Shown: positions 63,089 through 64,000 of the stretch, one piece after another | Layout: every line of letters begins with the position of its first letter | Position numbering within the stretch: the stretch's first letter is position 1 | Assembly: GCA_015956445.1 (NCBI GenBank) | Contig: WIUZ02000005.1 | Location: forward strand, 2,466,843 to 2,530,842 | Direction of reading: 5' to 3' | Source of the DNA: Thelephora terrestris | Taxonomy: Eukaryota > Basidiomycota > Agaricomycetes > Thelephorales > Thelephoraceae | DNA length: 64,000 bases | Notes under the pieces: model-generated | Seen by the model: the letters and a program-made list of their open reading frames with translations, nothing else | The model's database searches: none | What the model was told of the DNA's origin: nothing | Program-made: the position numbers and the translations under genes

Positions 63089-64000
63089 ATGTCCCACCAA
63101 GCTACCAAGTCCGTAGACAGGACTAAGAAGACCTGGGTAAGACCAATTTCTCCCCCTATTCCCCCTAACCCCGTTACCTCTCTTAGGTACAACTCTGACT
63201 CAGACTGGGATACCCAAGCTGAGCAGGAGATTTCTGACCAAGAATCTTGGAAAGAATTACCTGGCTTAGTGCCTCAGTCTGATGACTCAGATGAAGATGA
63301 AGAGTCGAACATAACCACCCTCCCTTATGATACACCCCGTGCTGTGTTCAAGTACAAAAAAGTACGTGACAAAGTGAGACCTGTAGCCATACAGATCCCT
63401 GAACATCAGAAACCCCGGCGTACTATTCCCCGAGACCCCCTCCTCAATCTCCCCAAGTTACCCTTTCACCCTCCGACATTTTCCCCTACTCCCAAGATAC
63501 CTCTGAACGTATGAAAGAGCTAGCAGTAGATAGTCATGAGGAACTATGGCCTGAAGAACGAAAGCTACTTCAGCATGTACTCTGTATCAATGAAAGGAGC
63601 ATTGCCTTTGATGAGTACGAAAGAGGAACCTTTCGTAGTGATTATTTTTCAGACTATATTATTCCTACCATAGAGCATGAACCATGGATAGAAAAGAACA
63701 TACCCTTAGGATTAGCCCACAAGGATGAAGTCCTACGGTTACTAAAGGAGAAAATCAATGCTGGAGTCTATGAGAGCTCAAACTGCTTATAGATCCAGAT
63801 GGTTTTGTTCTCAAGAAAGATGGCAGCTTACGTATAGTTCATGACCTCCAACATCTAAACAGCATTACGATCAGGGATTCCGCAGTTCCCCCTATTATTG
63901 AAGAATTTGTAGAAGCCTATGCTGGACGTAGTGTCTACACTGTATTGGACATGTACTGGGGATTCCATGCCAGAGTACTTGACCCTCACAGTAGAGACTT
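63089..64000 (+). pseudogene. Gypsy pol: reverse transcriptase, frame-broken and cut by the window edge
   Basis: The ATG at 63089 opens a frame with an acidic linker and a basic Pro-rich part (RRTIPRDPLLNLPKLPF), ending at 63514. The next frame, from 63511, carries the conserved start of the RT domain (AFDEYERGTFRSDYF, PTIEHEPWIEKNIPLGL). It stops at 63792. After another shift the sequence reads KDGSLRIVHDLQHLNSITI, GRSVYTVLDMYWGFHARVLD and DPHSRD, the first RT motifs. At least three frame changes separate these parts, so this pol copy looks inactive, unlike the intact gag-protease frame. Confidence 0.8.

Noticed and set aside
61303-63116. Open frames in the pyrimidine-rich stretch
   Set aside because: Long frames arise there because C/T-rich sequence lacks stop codons on the plus strand; the predicted proteins are Ser/Pro/Leu/Phe noise.
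1-64000. tRNA, rRNA genes, CRISPR arrays
   Set aside because: I looked for T-loop and anticodon-arm patterns and regularly spaced repeats and found none convincing; a dedicated tRNA scan could still reveal one.

Overview
The window is nuclear DNA of a basidiomycete fungus, most likely an agaricomycete. Genes are split by many short introns (mostly 47-90 nt, GT...AG). Basidiomycete-type transposon genes (a Plavaka-type transposase, a DUF6532-like gene, Gypsy gag/protease and reverse transcriptase) sit among single-copy eukaryotic genes. No bacterial operons, CRISPR arrays or rRNA genes were seen. I rebuilt exon structures by hand from reading frames and splice signals. Where I give a full exon list, the exon sum divides by three and the protein reads through.

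Region 1 (1-17.3 kb) is mainly housekeeping. It starts with a repeat-family coiled-coil gene running off the left edge. Then come a LaeA-like SAM methyltransferase (-), the complex I subunit NDUFB8 (+), the excision-repair nuclease RAD2/XPG (-), a 1815-aa CAF120/SKG3-like PH protein (+) that shares a 109-bp head-to-head promoter with RAD2, and the cytochrome oxidase copper chaperone COX11 (-).

Region 2 (17.4-27.2 kb) is transposon-rich. It holds a TA-flanked MITE, then a divergent pair made of a DUF6532-like gene (-) and an intact 1032-aa Plavaka-type transposase (+). The DUF6532-like gene is split by a 1059-bp insertion with a 5-bp target duplication. A CACTG-ended MITE with a 3-bp target duplication follows.

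Region 3 (27.9-37.6 kb) carries accessory host genes: a 14-exon cytochrome P450 (548 aa), a relic of another P450, an F-box gene, a relic plus a complete copy of a second F-box-like gene, and an HNH-nuclease-domain gene whose usual final His is Asp.

Region 4 (38.1-51.5 kb) is a nest of unrecognised multicopy families, named here B, C, D and E. D and E lie divergently inside a ~2.3-kb unit with sharp TGTCA...TGACA ends. D occurs five times (three full-length or nearly so, two fragments), E twice, C twice. One C copy carries a 501-bp CACTG MITE, and the other C copy supplies the empty site.

Region 5 (51.5-64 kb) is a Gypsy-type LTR retrotransposon: a 1572-bp 5' LTR inserted into the fifth D copy, a primer-binding site, a gag-protease ORF, and a broken reverse transcriptase at the right edge. 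About 7.3 kb lies between gag-protease and pol: unrecognised acidic and coiled-coil ORFs, then a 2-kb pyrimidine-rich stretch.

The strongest candidates for something undescribed are the D/E divergent-gene unit with LTR-like ends, the Plavaka/DUF6532 gene pair with CACTG MITEs nearby, and the ORF block between gag and pol.
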